A DNA stretch of 64,000 nucleotides from Chrysogorgia sp. JL179-B06 (taxonomy: Eukaryota; Cnidaria; Anthozoa; Scleralcyonacea; Chrysogorgiidae), in assembly GCA_035772405.1 (NCBI GenBank), contig JAYKKM010000440.1, positions 487,501 through 551,500 of the forward strand. The letters run 5' to 3'. The notes beneath the pieces are model-generated. The model worked only from the letters and a program-made list of their open reading frames with translations, had not been told where the DNA came from and made no database searches. Shown piece by piece: positions 25,743-38,203 of the stretch. Within the stretch, counting starts at the first letter, position 1. The number at the start of each line of letters is the position of its first letter. The position numbers and the translations under genes are program-made.

Positions 25743-26115
25743 GTAATAATGATAATAATAATGTTTACTATTTATATAGCGCAAATTAGCATGTGTATAT
25801 GATCAAATGCGCTTTACAACATCGACAATTTATTATATTACATTCAGAACCTAGTACCCCAATCAATCAACCTTAGCTATTTATGTTTACAGTTTTTATC
25901 ATCATTAGTTTTCCTAAATATTTATCCTAACCCGCCCTGTCAACTTCCCTGTGGGAGGAAAATGGAGAACCCGGAGAAAACGCACGACTTTCGGCAGAGT
26001 GTTGACCAACTCTTTCCACGTGCGATCAAATGTCCGAGCACACGATTCGAACCCTTGACCTAGTGGTCAGAGCCACCTCTGAGACCACCGAAGCCCCATA
26101 AATTGTGAAAGTTGA
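25743..26115 (-). repeat. tRNA-derived SINE (minus strand)
   Basis: Read on the minus strand, a tRNA-like head with GTGGCTCTGACCACTAGGTC and box B GGGTTCGAATC (about 26044-26054) is followed by ~250 bp of body. It ends in a tail of AT-rich trinucleotides (ATTATTATTATCATT, 25743-25765) just past GTAAAGCGCATTTGATC and TTGCGCTATATAAATAG. Head, body and A/T-rich simple tail is the SINE plan. Confidence 0.55.
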
Positions 26116-26345
26116 ACTCTGTTCTCTGCAACTTGTTACTTGGGCTACCTGTGGTAGCTCGAGTCTAGTTTTCGGCCGCTTTGTTATTATTATTAGTATT
26201 AGTTTTTGTAGTCGCGATGTTGCCCCAGAAGCCTTTGCGAACTGAGGCAATATCTATCCATGTGACCGCGTTAGCTTTCTTTCTCGTTTCGACGTCGAGA
26301 GAATGTAATTATTGCGTGTGCGTATAGATAGCGAATTAAAGCGAT

Positions 26346-26671
26346 TTCGGGGAGTTTTATTGTCAATGAATCGCAGTCAGAAAAGCATTTACGAGACCTG
26401 TAAACCCGCAAACTAATGCAAGGATTCTCTCCAGGATAACAGAATGAGAGAAACACAGATGAGAGATTAAAGAAAGAACTCGCAGAACCGTGGACGAAAC
26501 GTCAACATGACAACATGTAGTCGTTGCAAGGCATGCAAGCGAGTTGACGCGAATTCGGACTTTCGTTTTATTGGCAATGAATCGCAGTTGCAAAAGGTTA
26601 CCGACTCCTGTAAACCCGCAAACCATTGCAAAGATGCTCTCCAAGATGAGAGAAACACAGATGAGAGATCA
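26346..26671. repeat. Two-copy direct repeat, ~210-bp spacing
   Basis: TTTTATTGTCAATGAATCGC (26355) and TTTTATTGGCAATGAATCGC (26568) open two ~115-bp copies ending AGAGAAACACAGATGAGAGAT. The second copy lacks the ATAACAGA stretch. No coding family recognised. Confidence 0.8.
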
Positions 26672-27128
26672 ATCATGAAGAACATGTATCAATCCGAATG
26701 GACAGCCGAAGGACAGGGAAATATTATTATGCTGTGTTTACATTTATCCGTGAAACTCCGTAATATTAATCATTATGAAATGTTCTGTTTTTGTCCGATT
26801 TAAATCAATTCTATATCGAAATGATCACTTGAATCTGGCGAATCGAACGCTGTAGGTTTCGTCTACTTAAAATGTGAAGATCAGATGTTATATGAGAAAA
26901 TGCGTAAGCGATTAAAGCGAGACTCGTCTTTAAAATCAAAGGACATGTCTTCATGATCTATTCGTCGTTTACCCGATGATTAATGCTTTTATGTCCATTA
27001 AACCGATGTAATTTCGTAACAGATATGTTTCGAATACCTTGCCGTTGATTTTTATATAAATTTTGACACAAGAAGACCTTCAATCGAACAGATATTAGAA
27101 AAAATAGCATTGCCGTGTCAGGCGTTCT

Positions 27129-27171
<43 letters not shown>
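27129..27171 (+). repeat. Poly-G tract, 43 bases
   Basis: An unbroken run of 43 G in otherwise AT-rich sequence, followed by CTAGC. The length may be inexact because of sequencing or assembly limits. Confidence 0.9.
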
Positions 27172-28484
27172 CTAGCTTGTGTGTAGACGCCTGATTTTTC
27201 TTTGTCCTCATTTCTAGCCCAACTTGCTTCAATGAGCGCTGCACAATGCCTTCAGTGCCTGATTACAGAAATAAATGCATTACAAATTATCCTTTGTAAT
27301 AATTATAAGACAAGTGAGCGGGTTTTCTAATTCCGACTGCCTAACATACTACCAATGCAATCCCTAAAAGTAGCCCGAGTTAACGCCTAACGGGCGTCTT
27401 GTTTCCATATAGAACTAGGTCCCAAGGACAGTGCAAAGTTTTATAGAATTATGTATCATATTAAATAAAACACTAGTAGCATAACACATGACACAAATTA
27501 AGTTTAATGCTATGCAGGATTAAAGATTGCTTGCTTATAAAGCTGCAGGTTGATAAAGGTGATAAGTTGGACAGAAAATTATGACAACTATGTCTATGGA
27601 TAAAATTTCATGGGCTAATGCCCTATGATTATTGGGAATAAACACAACATCCTAATAAGAAAGTTATTGCTGCAAAATTATGAAAATAAATGAAATGACG
27701 ATGAACAATAAATATTATAAAAGTACATTTTAGTATCCAGACAAGAAAGAAACAATAGAAAATAATGCTAGTCCAGTGTTTTGATGACGTTAAATTAAGC
27801 GAAGTACAAAGAACAAGAAATACAAGATTGATTTTGTAATAAAAAGTGCCATATAATGGACTACTCAATAACCTCGACTGTTTGGTCTTTTCTTTACAGT
27901 AAAATACCAAACCTTGGCCACTATTGCTCGGCCAATACAGCAAGATCTCGGTTAGATATTTTACCATAAAGACCTCAGTCTTGGTCATTAAGTAGTTAAT
28001 ATGAAAATTATTTTTTACGTGTCAAAAATCCCATCCCTCGATCTTTTAAAAAAAACAAATTCCCTGTCTCAGAAAAAGTCAATCAGGGTTAACATTGATA
28101 GCCTGATATTTACATCACAAAAATTAATCTCTCTAGTGAAGGAACATGGGCTAATATAATTATTCAGGCAGTTTCAAATGCTCTTAATTTTGACTATTCA
28201 TATTATTGGAACAGCACCAAATTTCTCCAAGGCTACAATTATACAGCCAATAAATGGCCAAGGAACAAAATTATGTTTCAACAACAGAAATGAATCAATC
28301 TAACACTGTGCTTATGTGCACAACAGCCCCAAAAATATGATAGTATGGGCCATACAAAACAAAGTAATACAGACAATTTCTATAAATTACAAGCTGTCAA
28401 ATCGGTACTCATATTAGTGCTGACTGCTGAACAGCTCAATACCCAAAACATATCTACAATTGTACACTGTAAAAAACGACTGGT

Positions 28485-28790
28485 TAAAATAACCGTTTAA
28501 ATTGGTTGCAACCAATTTAAAACTGTTAAGACAACCAATTGTATTGGTTACAACCTAAATAAATTGGTTACCGTAACCGATTTTTAATTGGTCATTGTAT
28601 AGCTTTAGAGTTATATTGGTCAAAACAACCAAACAAATTTGGTTACAACTAATAAAAAATGGTCAAAGTAACCAATTTATAATAAAAGTGCCAAAACCAA
28701 ATTGGTTGCACCTACTTATGTTTTGAAGCTATAGTTATCCAATTTTTAACTGGTTATAAAGAAATTTTAGCTGATATAGCATTTGGTTTA
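28485..28790. repeat. TTGGTT/AACCAA dyad array, left end of outer element
   Basis: About ten short units such as AATTGGTTGCAACCAATTT and AATTGGTTACCGTAACC, each an imperfect palindrome of GGTT and AACC separated by 3-6 bases. They lie directly inside the terminal repeat. Spacing is irregular (about 15-40 bp). Confidence 0.85.
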
Positions 28791-29682
28791 TATTTAACTA
28801 AAGAACAATCACATGTGTATTTTTCAATGAGCAGGGATATGTAGTTATATTTAGGAACAGCAGTGGCCCTAAGGAACGAGTAAACCCAAGGGATGCATGA
28901 CCTCCAGCTGTTATTCATCCCTGGGGATGATTCACCCTGCTCAATAGTCCCTAGCGATGAATATCCCATATATTTAATTAGTCTAATATAACACAGTGTA
29001 AGTTAGCGCAAATCTAACTCTGATAATCCTAACTCTAAAACAAAATTTCTGATCCGTGTTAGGTCACCGATTAGATTTAGGTACCCGAAGTATTTTTACA
29101 AAATTGCTAGGCACATTAAAGGGCTGCTACTTTGTGTATTGGACACATAATATTATATATATCATTGAAATATTTAGTTTAAAAGTAGGGTTAGTATTCA
29201 TTTATTATTTTATTTTAGGGTTATGACTAGAGTTTTTATTTGGATTATGGTTAGGGTTTTTGTTCTTGTAAAGCTTCTGAATCTCGAGAAAATAATCTTG
29301 ATGTGACGTGGTCTGTGTCCACTTTGTACACAAAGATGTCCATTAAAATTGATTTACAGTCACTTGGTTTTTGTTAAACTAGCATTTTTCGCAAAATTTG
29401 TATCCAATAATTAATACAATATAACAAAATAAAAACTTTAAATCGAACATAAAACGAACAACGCGGAAAGTGTGGCTGAATGACACGCGCAAGCGAATCC
29501 CCAACCTCGTACCCAGGGTCTTAGCTCCGCTCCCCACGATTCTTGTGAGACCTCAAAGAATCATGGGATACAATACACCACGCGGCCATTTCGAAATGTT
29601 TCAAGGCGAACTTGGTGATTGTTGATGTTTGATCGTTATATTTTGATATTTAATTTGAATTTCTTGGCTGTATTTTCACAGG
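28791..29682. other. Outer element interior, no gene recognised
   Basis: A short GGGTTAGG/TTAGGGTT-type patch at about 29190-29265; otherwise AT-rich with no supported feature. Confidence 0.5.
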
Positions 29683-30717
29683 TGGCCCAAGCTCATGCGC
29701 CAATTTGTGTTTATATTGGAATTTATTCGATTTGTCAAAATTAGAGGATATTTTCATCTATTATTTGCAGTTTATTGTTACAATACATAAATGAAATAAT
29801 GTGTATTTATATCTACCATAAGGTGTATGTGTCTTTCATTGCAAGTTTGGTGAGATTTAGGACAGTTGCAGTGTAGCCTGCGAGCAGGCTCTCTGCGGGT
29901 TGGGGCGGGCGAGTCAGTGCGACATGGCGACATTAATGCAAATATAATCGTTTATAATCAAACATTATACCTACACTGTAAAAACTGATTGGTTAAAATA
30001 ACCTTTTTAATTGGTTGCAACCAATTCCAAGAGGTTTAACCAACCAAATAAATTGGTTGTAACCAGAATAAATTGGTTATACTAACCAATAATTTTTAGT
30101 CCACACTGAAGTTGTAACTCTTACAACCAAACATAATTGGTTATGACCAATACAAATTGGTCGGATTCACCAATTGGCAAATGGTTGCAATGAAGTCACA
30201 TTTAAAGTAACCAATTTAATTTAGTTGTAACCAGTTTGAAATGGTTAGTCAAGTAACCATTTAAATTTGGTTGTAACTTTTTAAATTTGGTTGTAACCAA
30301 ATAAAACATTTAAATTTGGTTATTCACGTAACCATTTAAATTTGGTTGCAACCAAATGGATTTGGCTATAACCATTTAAAAATTGTTTTTAAATTACTTT
30401 TGTCACTTTTCGTAAATAATTTTGATCTGGTTTCACATGAATCTGGATGTGTGTTAAAAGTCAAATTCAACTGTGAAACAATTGCAACATTGCCATATAA
30501 ATCAAAGGAGAAAATCAGATTTCATTAATCAGGGAATTGTGACCAAAAAATAGACTCAATTTCCAGTTAAACTGCCAAGCTCGCCATGCTGTGTAGTTGG
30601 TTTCACACTCCATATGACAAGACATAATTAATATTGTATAGGGAACTTGAAATTAGTACTACTGTAATACACTTATAATTTGGGTATAATGTTTTCATTT
30701 TAGAAAGATTAGTTTCA

Positions 30718-30915
30718 GGGCATATAATACAACTGAATTGTACCTTTTCCAATTCTGTAAGATCCTGTAGAAACCTTTCCAGGACCATGGTTCAACACCA
30801 TACTGTTTGATGTGATCACTGGTAGCCAATGCAAGCAGTTGTATAGCATTTACTGGAGATCTCATTTTTGGTCTTACATTGCCCAAAGTATAATAGAAAG
30901 CACCAGAAATAGTTA
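30718..30915 (-). pseudogene. Conserved element-encoded fragment with LGNxRPK motif
   Basis: Minus-strand translation gives GAFYYTLGNVRPKMRS, PVNAIQLLALAT, DHIKQYGVE and, after a one-base shift, MVLERFLQDLTELEK. To my recollection this pattern (LGN-x-RPK-x-RS ... IQL ... KYG ... F-x-DL-x-LE) recurs in uncharacterised proteins of fish and cnidarian transposons; its function is unknown. A frameshift near 30790 separates the two halves. Its location in an element of this size suggests it is part of the element's own gene, but no transposase catalytic motif was identified. Confidence 0.5.
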
Positions 30916-31749
30916 AGAAAAAATGAGAAATGTTCATGGTTGTCAAACATGCAACATATTGTAGCCTAATTTTAAAGGTAAATGGAAAACATTTGACAGG
31001 TAGCATCACTATTTTCTTCTTAATTAACCCTTTCACTACTGTAGGAACCTTTTAGAATTGTACTCTAGCAAATGATTTTGCTTGTCCGGGGAAGAAGTCC
31101 TGTACTGAACAGGTTAAGTAACCTACATTGACCCAATTGGCAAGCAAATATATATACATGTATGGTCCAAGAATATAAAGATTCAATGCATTTACAAGTG
31201 TTTATATAAACTTGAATGTTTTCAATAAAGTAACTTCAAAGCACCAAATTAAATCACTTCGTAATATACATATTTTGTCCTTTTCGCCAGCCAAGAAAAT
31301 TATTTTAACCATTATTAAATACACTTTCCTACTTAATTTTATGTAGTTAATTTAATTCTATAAAAATGTGGCAAGACATATTTCCATAACAACTTATAAT
31401 TAGGTTCATTGGCTGAATACTAAGGCTTGAAAACAAGAAACACAATTATTACCGTATTTATTTATTTGAACTTGCTCAAGCACAGGTTATACTGTACAGG
31501 TATGTACAGTACTTGACACATTCTACAACAGGTCATTGCCACGGCATGAGGATTCATAACCTACACATGAAAGAGAATTTAAAACAATTAAAAGCATTTT
31601 CAGATAACCATGCAACTACTATAGGTGCACACAAAATTAATGCTGTGCTTTCATTCTGTGTTGCTTCCAATATCAACTCAGCTCGCAAATGTTTGAAAGC
31701 TCAGATGACGTCCTGGGTAATACTGTACTAGGCAAATGCAAAAAGGCAC

Positions 31750-31858
31750 GGGTTGTGTGTCCTGTTCGGGCACTGTCATTCACCGCTAAGTCAAGCCCGG
31801 TCGGATGGGGTTGGTATCTGCATGGGTGACTATCTGGGAAATAACCTTGTGTTGATTC
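31750..31858 (+). repeat. 5S rRNA-like sequence (SINE3 head or 5S pseudogene)
   Basis: AAGCCCGGTCGGATGGGGTT then GGTATCTGCATGGGTGAC and TATCTGGGAAATAACC follow the internal control region and 3' half of metazoan 5S rRNA (box C-like GGATGGGTGACC and CTGGGAATACC). The upstream GTTGTGTGTCCTGTTCGGGC is a weaker match to the 5S 5' half. Several substitutions in paired positions make a working 5S gene unlikely. Confidence 0.5.
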
Positions 31859-33880
31859 GTAAGCTTGGAAGTCGTGTGAGTAGAGTTAATTTATCTCTCC
31901 TGTGTTTTGAGGGTTTTCCTCTTGGGTCTCTGGTTTTCCTCGCTGACAGTAAAATCAACACTTAGATCTCAGCTGTGCTCTGTGGTCAGACATGGGTTGT
32001 ATATATAGTGGCAGCCTGCAGCACCTTTGACATACCTTCGACTTGACCACATTCAATGCAAGTTCACATGGTTCAATGAGGCCAAACGACATTGTGTTAT
32101 TTTTAGCCTCCCCGCACTTGTTTTTAGGGGGAATCTAAAGGACAGGTTTAGCCTCCCCCTAAAAATGACTGTGTGTGTGTGTGTGTGAGGGGGGGCTACC
32201 CTTTGGGTTGCCCATAAGAATATTAGTTCTTCCAATCATCATGGTATTTACAGTTACCAAAGTGATATCTAAATTATGAAGTTGTAAATATAGGTATAGC
32301 TGCATATGCTGGACTTGTATTAGAAGAACCTATGACAACCCATTATTTTCAAAAAACATGATTATATATCAAGTTTATATTGTAAAGTATTTAAATTATC
32401 TACATATAAATTAAATATCTATATATTTGATACAGTCAAACTACAATATCTATATCTTCAACTCCTTACTGTAAATTCATGAAAAACTTCAACAAAATAC
32501 TCACCACTAGGACAGTTCTCTATACGTAATAGTTGTGTTGCTGGCGTTCTTTTTCAAGATTGTGGAATGATTCATCTACAATACTTCGAATAATTCGCCG
32601 AGTCCTGGAATTCAGTGTCAAAGTCTAACAGTTTGTCTCCTCTTTGAATTTGAGAATACAGGTTGCACTTGAGTCTTGATCTGGCCATTTCTTGTTTTAA
32701 ATACAGCAAAGTATTGGTGATCACATCACATGCAGGCATTAATGCATTATTACCATCTCGCTGCATTGCGTGCCAAATCCAAGCCCTCTTCTATATCATT
32801 GTCCGTCTGTATCTGGAACGGCATGTTCGTTAATATTGAAGAGATCAGCATATATCCACAAAGATGAAAATTTGGGTCATTATTCCCATTTAATTCCTAT
32901 GATTGCGACCGAGATGATAGACAGAAAATAGCCAGAAATCCAACAGATACGTTGCACCGGTAAACAGTCATGCTGGATCGACAAAATACAGTACTTTTCT
33001 GGTCCAATTGTCCAAAAGCATTGTTTAAAAGCATTGTGGCAAAGGAGGCCACAAAATCACAAATAATCCGGTATCCGGGACTATGTTTATTTCCGCGTTT
33101 CAACGAAAATTCGTACTTAGTAGGGGTAGGGCAGGGTAGTGTTGTTATACGTCTGAAATACTTTTTTCTGATTTTAAAAACAATGATGATTATTTATTGG
33201 TATCATGAGATTTATTGCTAGTCCAGAACTTATTTTCCTTAATTATTTTGTCGCTTGCTATGTATAAATATAAATTTTTGTCATGCCAAGTGTGGGTGAG
33301 TCGCTTTGGTCGAATTTTGTCTTTTGTGACGTCAGACACGTGTAGTCGACAAGAGCGCGTGATTTGATTTGAATTCATTTTCACTGGACACTGGACAGTC
33401 GCATCATTGTTCGTTATTATAAAGAAGGGTTCGTGTTCGACGTTTGGCAAGTTTGTTTCAAGAAATGGATGTATCTACGGTAATTATCTTACTTACAGTA
33501 ATGCATGCAATAGTAATTGATGTTATTGAACTTTATATCGTGGAAAATTAATTCTACGCAGACGTTTTTGAAGAAGAAAATTATTTATGTTGCGAAGTAG
33601 TTCAATAGAGATCTATTATCGTAACTTACAATCTACCTTATCTTAAATACATTTACTTGTATTAATAACGTTAGCTTTTATTTACTGTTTAGGTATTTGG
33701 TTCTGAGTTGTTCGAGGCTTTGTCTAAGAGGCGTTCGTGAATAAACGCTAAGTGTCTAGAGGAAGAAGAGGTAAGACGATGTGTCGTTTATTTTTTGTCC
33801 TTGCCAATTTAAAAGCTAGAGAGTATTTAAATATCACTTTCGTTTATACCCAAAGAATCTGGTAAGATTATCGTTAGGCG
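31859..33880. other. Inner element interior, no gene recognised
   Basis: Contains a (TG)n run at 32170-32188 beside mirrored TTAGCCTCCCC/GGGGAGGCTAA-type words (~32105-32210). ORFs of 60-86 codons occur on the minus strand (32572-32766 and 33190-33450) without family features. A possible donor (GAAGAGGTAAGA) lies at 33767. Confidence 0.45.
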
Positions 33881-35790
33881 GGTTATAAAACTTGTTAGGT
33901 GGGGGTTAGGGTTAGGACCTTTGTTGTTTTGGGGTTGGTTACACTTACAGTTCTCTCTCCACATTTCCAGCAAAGAAGTCTTTATTGACCAATATGGAGC
34001 CATTCCTGTCTCTCGTCACATCTTCTTTTACACACTGCGGCTAAATACAGGAATCGCACACCACTTTATCGTAGATTACACCAAGTCCTCAATATATGTG
34101 GTAGTGATTTATAGGTTATAGTAATTACAGTTATGAATGAATGAAATCTTTTATTTCCATAGGGTAGCCCCATCAGTAATAAAAATTACTGTTATCAATT
34201 GACTTTTGGCAAGTGTAACAAGTTACTCTGCCTAGTTACTCGCCGCACAATGTCTTTATTAAAAGTAAAATAATTTTTTAAGAACTGAGGACACTGGCCT
34301 CTCAAAGACTTGTTAACAAGTTTAAAAACATGACGTTCGCGTCTACATTCGAGATTAGCCCACTTTAGATTGGACAGAGCTAAATCGCTATTGCTACATT
34401 TGGTTACAGTCCTCGCAGCACGATTTTGTAATCTTTCTAACTCTTGAGCATTTCCTTTCCCACAACAAGTCCACACGGTATCACCATATTCCAAAACCGG
34501 ACGAATAAACGAGGTGTATACAACATTTGCACTGTGAGTGGTTAAATTATATCTCAATCGTCGTAACATCCCTATCCTTTTACCAGCCTTCGACACAATA
34601 GACTTTATGTGATCTTTCCAACTAAGACATTCGTCAAGATATATACCGAGATACTGTTCCAAACAGTAAGCATTCAGTTTTTTCTTTGTTAATAAACAAG
34701 GAGTTTTTTCTAAGCCAGTTTCCAATTAAACCAAGATCCTCATTCATTTTTTTCTCAATGACGTTAACATCCTTAGCTGAGTAGTAAAGAACCGTGTCGT
34801 CAGCATACATTAACAAATTACAGTGAGCTACCGTAGAGGGCAAATCGTTTACTAGTAATATGAACAGCAAAGGTCCAAGAATAGAACCCTGCTTGACAGA
34901 TAATCTTCGAACCACTCAAGTTCTAAATTTTCAATACCATAGTAGCGTAGTTTTTGTAGGAGAAGAATATGATCAACCGTATCGAACGCTTTACTCAGAT
35001 CGATAAAAACAGCTCCGGTTAATCTAAATCCACACTGAAAAGGGCTCAAAATATTATGCTCACTTAAGTGCTTGACGAGCTGTACTTGAACCGCTCTCTC
35101 GATCAGCTTGGAGATCACAGGTAAGATGGAAATGGGGCGGTAGTTACCTACTTGATTTGCCTTGCCGGCCTTGTACAAGGGTATTACTCTCGCTGCTTTC
35201 CAGTCCGCTGGTAGCGTGGCCTGACTCAAAGATGCGTTGACAATCTGAGTTAATCCAAGTGTTCCTTTCAGTTTAGCTACAACACCAGTAAAGTATTTAT
35301 TGAAAGCGTTTGCAATTTTGTATTTATCAGTGGAAAATGTATCGTCAATCATAATACCTGATGAAATGTTCTTTGTTTCTATATATATAGTTAGTATATT
35401 AGTATTATCAATATTAGGGTTATTTTTGAGGTTTCCTGTACTTAAACAGGTTTGCGAAACGAAACAACTATTTGCCTATTACTACGAGGTGGATAATAAT
35501 AAAGATCCTAACCTCGCCTAACGAGTTTTCTAACCCTAACCTAAATAGAAAACTTGTAAGGCAGGGGTTTGGGTTGGTTAGGATCTTTGTTGTTTTGGGG
35601 TCGGTTATTATTATCCACCTCGTTAGGCAAATTGTTGTTTCGTTTCGAAAGCCGTTTAAGTACAGGAAACCTCAAAAATAACCCTAATAGCTCTAATACT
35701 GATAATACTAATATACAACATATAACGAGGACTTGGTGTAATGTACTATACAGTGAATGTATGATTCCTGTATTTAGCTGCAAGTTATTT
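33881..35790. repeat. Foldback sequence interrupted by a LINE
   Basis: Bases 35390-35530 (AGTATTAGTATTATC... AGGTTTCCTGTACTTAAAC... CGAGGTGGATAATAATAAAG) pair with 35570-35725 in reverse. Separately, GGCTAAATACAGGAATC and ATTACACCAAGTCCTC (34039-34096) recur inverted at 35728-35782, on the other side of the LINE. The LINE therefore inserted within a pre-existing inverted-repeat structure. Confidence 0.75.
34137..35370 (-). pseudogene. LINE reverse transcriptase, internally deleted
   Basis: Minus strand. ADWKAARVIPLYKAGKANQV and NYRPISILPVISKLIERAV begin it; FQCGFRLTGAVFIDLSKAFD shows an internal deletion joining the region before motif A directly to motif A. After frameshifts come KQGSILGPLLFILLVNDLPS (motif B), LLMYADDTVLYY (motif C) and the C-terminal LGIYLDECLSWKDHI ... 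SFIRPVLEYGDTVW ... LERLQNRAARTV. The frame ends at 34198, and a 3' end with repeated ATTC (GAATGAATGAA on the plus strand at 34132-34145) fits a CR1/Rex-like element. Different family from the LINE at 17.5-19.2 kb. Confidence 0.88.
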
Positions 35791-36134
35791 TACCATGTGG
35801 TCCAAAATGTGGACCAGTAGACGGAGGTTGATGGATATACTGTATAATGCTACTGACTACTCAAGTAGCAGGGTGGATGTTTCAAAATATATTTATACAG
35901 TTTGTATTTTGATAAATAACTGCATTTTTCAGATATTTGTTAAATAACAGTTTTCTAATATTAAAGAAAGTTTGCAGAACTTCACCCATTTTATTAGCTG
36001 AGTTTTCGTCCTTGACATCATTGATTGTAAAAGGACTTTGGTCTTTTTACTATTCATGTTGACACTCAGGATGTCCTTAGAGTTGAATGACAGGTATATG
36101 CCATTAATAAGTATTTTTCTGTGTTTTTTTTCAG

Positions 36135-36203
36135 TTTATAGATTTTGAACTGTTGGAGATGACAAGAGATGAGTTAAGCTATGGGGATAAAGGGTTAAAA
36201 TAA
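36135..36203 (+). other. Candidate exon, weakly SAM-domain-like
   Basis: A strong acceptor (GTGTTTTTTTTCAG) precedes FIDFELLEMTRDELSYGDKG, then LK and stop. The ID..LLEMT.DEL pattern resembles the middle of a SAM domain, but 22 residues are too few to be sure. Possible donor CTTCAGGTAAAA at 36236 in another frame. Part of the interior gene of the 8.9-kb element, if real. Confidence 0.3.
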
Positions 36204-36509
36204 TCCACTTACGGAGAGGCCGGAATGGCTGCTTCAGGTAAAATGAAACAGGACTGTTTTAAATGTTTTACTTTTATAATTCAATGACACCCTTAATATC
36301 ATAGCAAGAGACTTTCCGGGATGGAAATCATAATCGTAAGATAAATACTAGTTTATCTTACCAGCATACTAGTGCAACAATGCTTTATAAAATAAGTTGT
36401 GTCTTACGCATGCTGTGATTGGTCAGTTACCGTGTTTATATCTACGCGTTGATAAAAAATATATTTGTACATTTTATTTGCTTTCTACGGGTTATTTTAT
36501 AAAAGAAAT

Positions 36510-36695
36510 AGAAAACATTTTTATCCGTGTTCCCATACGTTATATAAACAATCGTGGAAGTTTGGGAGAACTCAAAATCGAGTCCCTACGGGCTCGTGTT
36601 CCCACTATGATTTCTCGTTCTCCCAAACTTCCACTCATGTTTATATAACTGTATGTAAACACGGAAAAATTTTTCTATTTCTTAAATATCGGTAT
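36510..36695. repeat. Hairpin repeat, copy 1
   Basis: ATATAAACAATCGTGGAAGT then TTGGGAGAAC mirror into GTTCTCCCAAACTTCCACTC and ATGTTTATATAACTGTATG; the short loop is TCGAGTCCCTACGGGCTCG. Close homologue at 42515-42690. Confidence 0.85.
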
Positions 36696-36833
36696 AGCAT
36701 CGAAATATCTTCCATACCACCTTCAACAACAACCTCACTGATGGAGGATGAGGGTAGTAGTGACAGTACAATCTTTCCATTTGATCCTGTCAACTGCTTA
36801 ACTCCAGAACTTTATTGCCAGCAACTTCATGTA
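36665..36833 (+). other. Candidate acidic-serine exon
   Basis: An open frame containing PPSTTTSLMEDEGSSDSTIF and PFDPVNCLTPELYCQQLH ends at a consensus-like donor (CAT|GTATGT, 36834). Only 5' hairpin sequence precedes it. It could join to the exon at 38168. No family recognised. Confidence 0.3.
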
Positions 36834-37309
36834 TGTATATTTGAATGATACCATGCAAGTTAGGCAATGTGTCACCATTGTGCAGAAATATTACTTTTCA
36901 TTTGTGTTCATATACCAATCACACCATTTATTAATAATATTTAAGCAATAAACAATTCACATGGTTGATTCACAAATTTCATAGGACATTACCATGTCAT
37001 GTGTGTACGCTTGCATGTCATGGCTACGGAGTTTGTCGGTTGACCGAGTCAATTCTGAGTCCGAGTTAAGTCCAAGTCAAATTTCTGAGTCATAAAATAT
37101 GCTAAAAATGCTAATTATGAATTTACAGCACTACTTCTCTGAATTTAACTAATATCTGTAACTTCTCTCTTAACTTTATTTTATATCCACAATAAATATA
37201 CCCACAATAATTTAGATACCCACAATAAATTAGTGGCAACCCCATTTCTTTACACTTTTAAGTGGGGAGATACCCACTCTATGTGTTGACCCCATTATAG
37301 TTCATCTTC

Positions 37310-38030
37310 TTCTTAAAGTGCCTATACAGCCCTTTCGTTTTTAGTTATCTGTATGGAGGATCAAAAAATAGCTGATAAGTTATTTTACAGTTTTTGATTT
37401 GGACTTTTCGTTTAGAAGATATTTTGCATCCAAATTAAGAAATGTAAGCAAATTCCGATTAAAAACCGAAAACGTATTTCTGCCAATTCTGGAGTCTGGA
37501 AACTATATTGTGACGTCATTTAAGAGATGAGTCCAGGATCTTCCCAGCTTTGTAGACAAACGAGCTCGATTCCCAGATTATACTGTAAAATTTATCGTTT
37601 ATGTTGAACTATTCAATCATGCCAGACAGATACGCAGTGTATGGATGTTCTAATGACGCGAATTTTAAAGCAAAATATCTGTCCATCGTATTTACTTGAA
37701 CGATACTTTACTTGCACGATTCTTTACTTGAACGATACGCGGACAGTAAATATGAATATCACATAGAGATCTTGCAGTGTGTTTAATACAGTGTTTACAA
37801 GTTCCCCAAGGCAAAACACACATTCGTCTCTTAAATGACGTCACAGTGTGGCTCGTTCCAGGCCTTTCTAATTTGCGGCTTTATATAAATAGCAATGTAT
37901 AAAGAGTGATATCTTCCAAACGGAAAGTCCAAATCAAAAACTGTAAATTAACTTATCAGCTACTTTTTCATTCTCTATACAGATAACTAAAACACAAAAG
38001 GGCTGTATAGACACTTTAAGAGATACAGTA
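37310..38030. repeat. Inverted-repeat element with GACGTCA arms
   Basis: AAAGTGCCTATACAGCCCTT (37315) mirrors AAGGGCTGTATAGACACTTT (~38000-38019), and the arms continue through GTTTTTGATTTGGACTTTTCG to TGACGTCATTTAAGAGA (37511) against TCTCTTAAATGACGTCA. Loop ~270 bp with repeated TACTTGAACGATAC words. Confidence 0.85.
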
Positions 38031-38167
38031 TGTAAAAGAATGGTGGTAACCCCAGTGTGCAATAGAAAACTTTCACTCTAAACCAGAGTTGCATTACGCA
38101 CCATCTCTTATCAATTACCTGCATGGTTATCTTCCTTGTATACTAAATCATATTTTTTTTATTTTAG

Positions 38168-38203
38168 GATGATAACGAAGAAGATATTGGTTTGAAAGTG
38201 TAG
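38168..38203 (+). other. Candidate short terminal exon
   Basis: A pyrimidine tract and ATTTTAG acceptor are followed by DDNEEDIGLKV and stop. Acidic like the exon ending at 36833, so the pair may belong to one small spliced gene inside the element. Inference only. Confidence 0.3.

Noticed and set aside
28485..28790. The repeated TTGGTT/AACCAA words as a CRISPR array
   Set aside because: Repeat units are degenerate, spacing varies from about 15 to 40 bp, there are no unique spacers of constant length, and the setting is eukaryotic.
31750..31858. A functional 5S rRNA gene
   Set aside because: Too many substitutions in conserved paired positions and a poor 5' half.
33190..33450. An 86-codon minus-strand ORF as an element gene
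   Set aside because: No recognisable motif, no splice context and composition like the surrounding noncoding DNA.
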